Assembly (NCBI GenBank): GCA_046294495.1
Contig: JBKBKV010000001.1
Span: 1 to 64,000 of the forward strand
DNA length: 64,000 nt
Source of the DNA: HRBIN23 sp046294495
Lineage (GTDB): Bacteria > Chloroflexota > Dehalococcoidia > Lucifugimonadales > HRBIN23
Direction of reading: 5' to 3'
Numbering within the stretch: position 1 is the first letter of the stretch; each line of letters opens with the position of its first letter. This document shows, piece by piece, positions 63,833 to 64,000 of the stretch. The position numbers and the translations under genes were made by a program. The notes beneath the pieces are model-generated. The model made no database searches. It was given only the letters and a program-made list of their open reading frames with translations, and had not been told where the DNA came from.

Positions 63833-64000
63833 TTAGCAGATGATTTGCCGACCTTCTACACGCTCCCACCCCTGCCTGAAGGCACGCTGATAGGTGCGAA
63901 GGCTCTCCACCGCAACCTGGGCAAGGACGCGGTAGCGAGAGGGGCGGCTTCTCAGGCACTGTTGCAAGGCATCCACGGGAACGGCGACCACTTCTAGGTC
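63833..64000 (-). CDS. C-terminal end of an unidentified protein, possibly cyclic-nucleotide-binding-domain-like (cut by window edge)
   Basis: 55 residues before TAA at 63833-63835. The segment VVAVPVDALQQCLRSRPSRYRVLAQVAVESLRTYQ, split as in CRP-type domains, looks like the end of a cNMP-binding beta-roll and its C-helix. No N-terminal part is visible, so this is only an impression. It ends 64 bp before arlG on the same strand, so it may belong to the arl operon. Confidence 0.4.
   Translation of the reverse strand, partial: DLEVVAVPVDALQQCLRSRPSRYRVLAQVAVESLRTYQRAFRQGWERVEGRQIIC

Overview
The window is 64 kb of GC-rich, gene-dense bacterial DNA with three runs of Ns (97, 98 and 99 bases), so it is probably a metagenome scaffold. 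Shine-Dalgarno sites (AGGAGG type), sigma-70-like promoters and an RpoC with a long coiled-coil insertion are bacterial. Together with two F420-type luciferase-like oxidoreductases, an orphan ccmABCD set, a TfrA/SdhA-like flavoprotein and a complete archaellum gene set they suggest Chloroflexota, perhaps Dehalococcoidia or a relative. That placement is inference, not a phylogeny.

Layout. 1-7.4 kb, minus strand: ribF, tyrS, two-subunit fumarase, a lipoprotein metallo-beta-lactamase with a DUF3006 partner, and sdhCDBA (sdhA runs off the left edge). 7.6-12.1 kb: threonine aldolase, rarA, a zinc ribbon, and a CPA2 antiporter with an RCK domain. 12.1-16.7 kb, minus: an alpha/beta hydrolase without its nucleophile, selA, and ccmDCBA. 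16.8-21.1 kb, plus: metG, a polyprenyl synthase, a small coiled-coil protein, then a putative LexA-controlled unit with a small SH3-like protein and an SplB-like radical SAM protein. 21-28.7 kb: an LLM oxidoreductase, modBC without modA, a PIG-L deacetylase, an MmgE/PrpD protein and a pair of class III CoA-transferases. 28.8-37 kb: rpoB-rpoC behind a near-consensus promoter. 37-40 kb, minus: a BioD/DRTGG protein, an SDR epimerase, a DUF6379 protein and a class II aldolase. 40.1-44.4 kb: alaS with an attenuator-like leader, ruvX and a MEMO/AmrB protein. 44-54.7 kb: two paralogous LuxR-type regulators with degenerate receivers, an EF-G-2-like GTPase, trkAH, a second LLM enzyme, an Mrr-like winged-helix protein, an HpaI-type aldolase and a prepilin peptidase.

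The standout is 55.3-63.8 kb, an apparently complete archaellum (archaeal-type rotary filament) system in a bacterial genome. On the plus strand lie two tandem archaellins with class III signal sequences and one ArlC/D/E-like cytoplasmic protein. On the minus strand, converging on them, lie arlG, arlF, arlH, arlI, arlJ and an unrecognised Pro/Ala/Gln-rich protein. Archaellin 1 carries an inserted jelly-roll-like domain. The archaellin leader holds a 70-nt potential three-way-junction RNA. A bacterial-type prepilin peptidase and one of the degenerate LuxR regulators lie just upstream and could process and control the filament.

Motifs were read by eye and family names come from recognition of motifs, so no alignment or database search backs them. 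I saw no rRNA, tRNA, CRISPR array, transposase or integrase.
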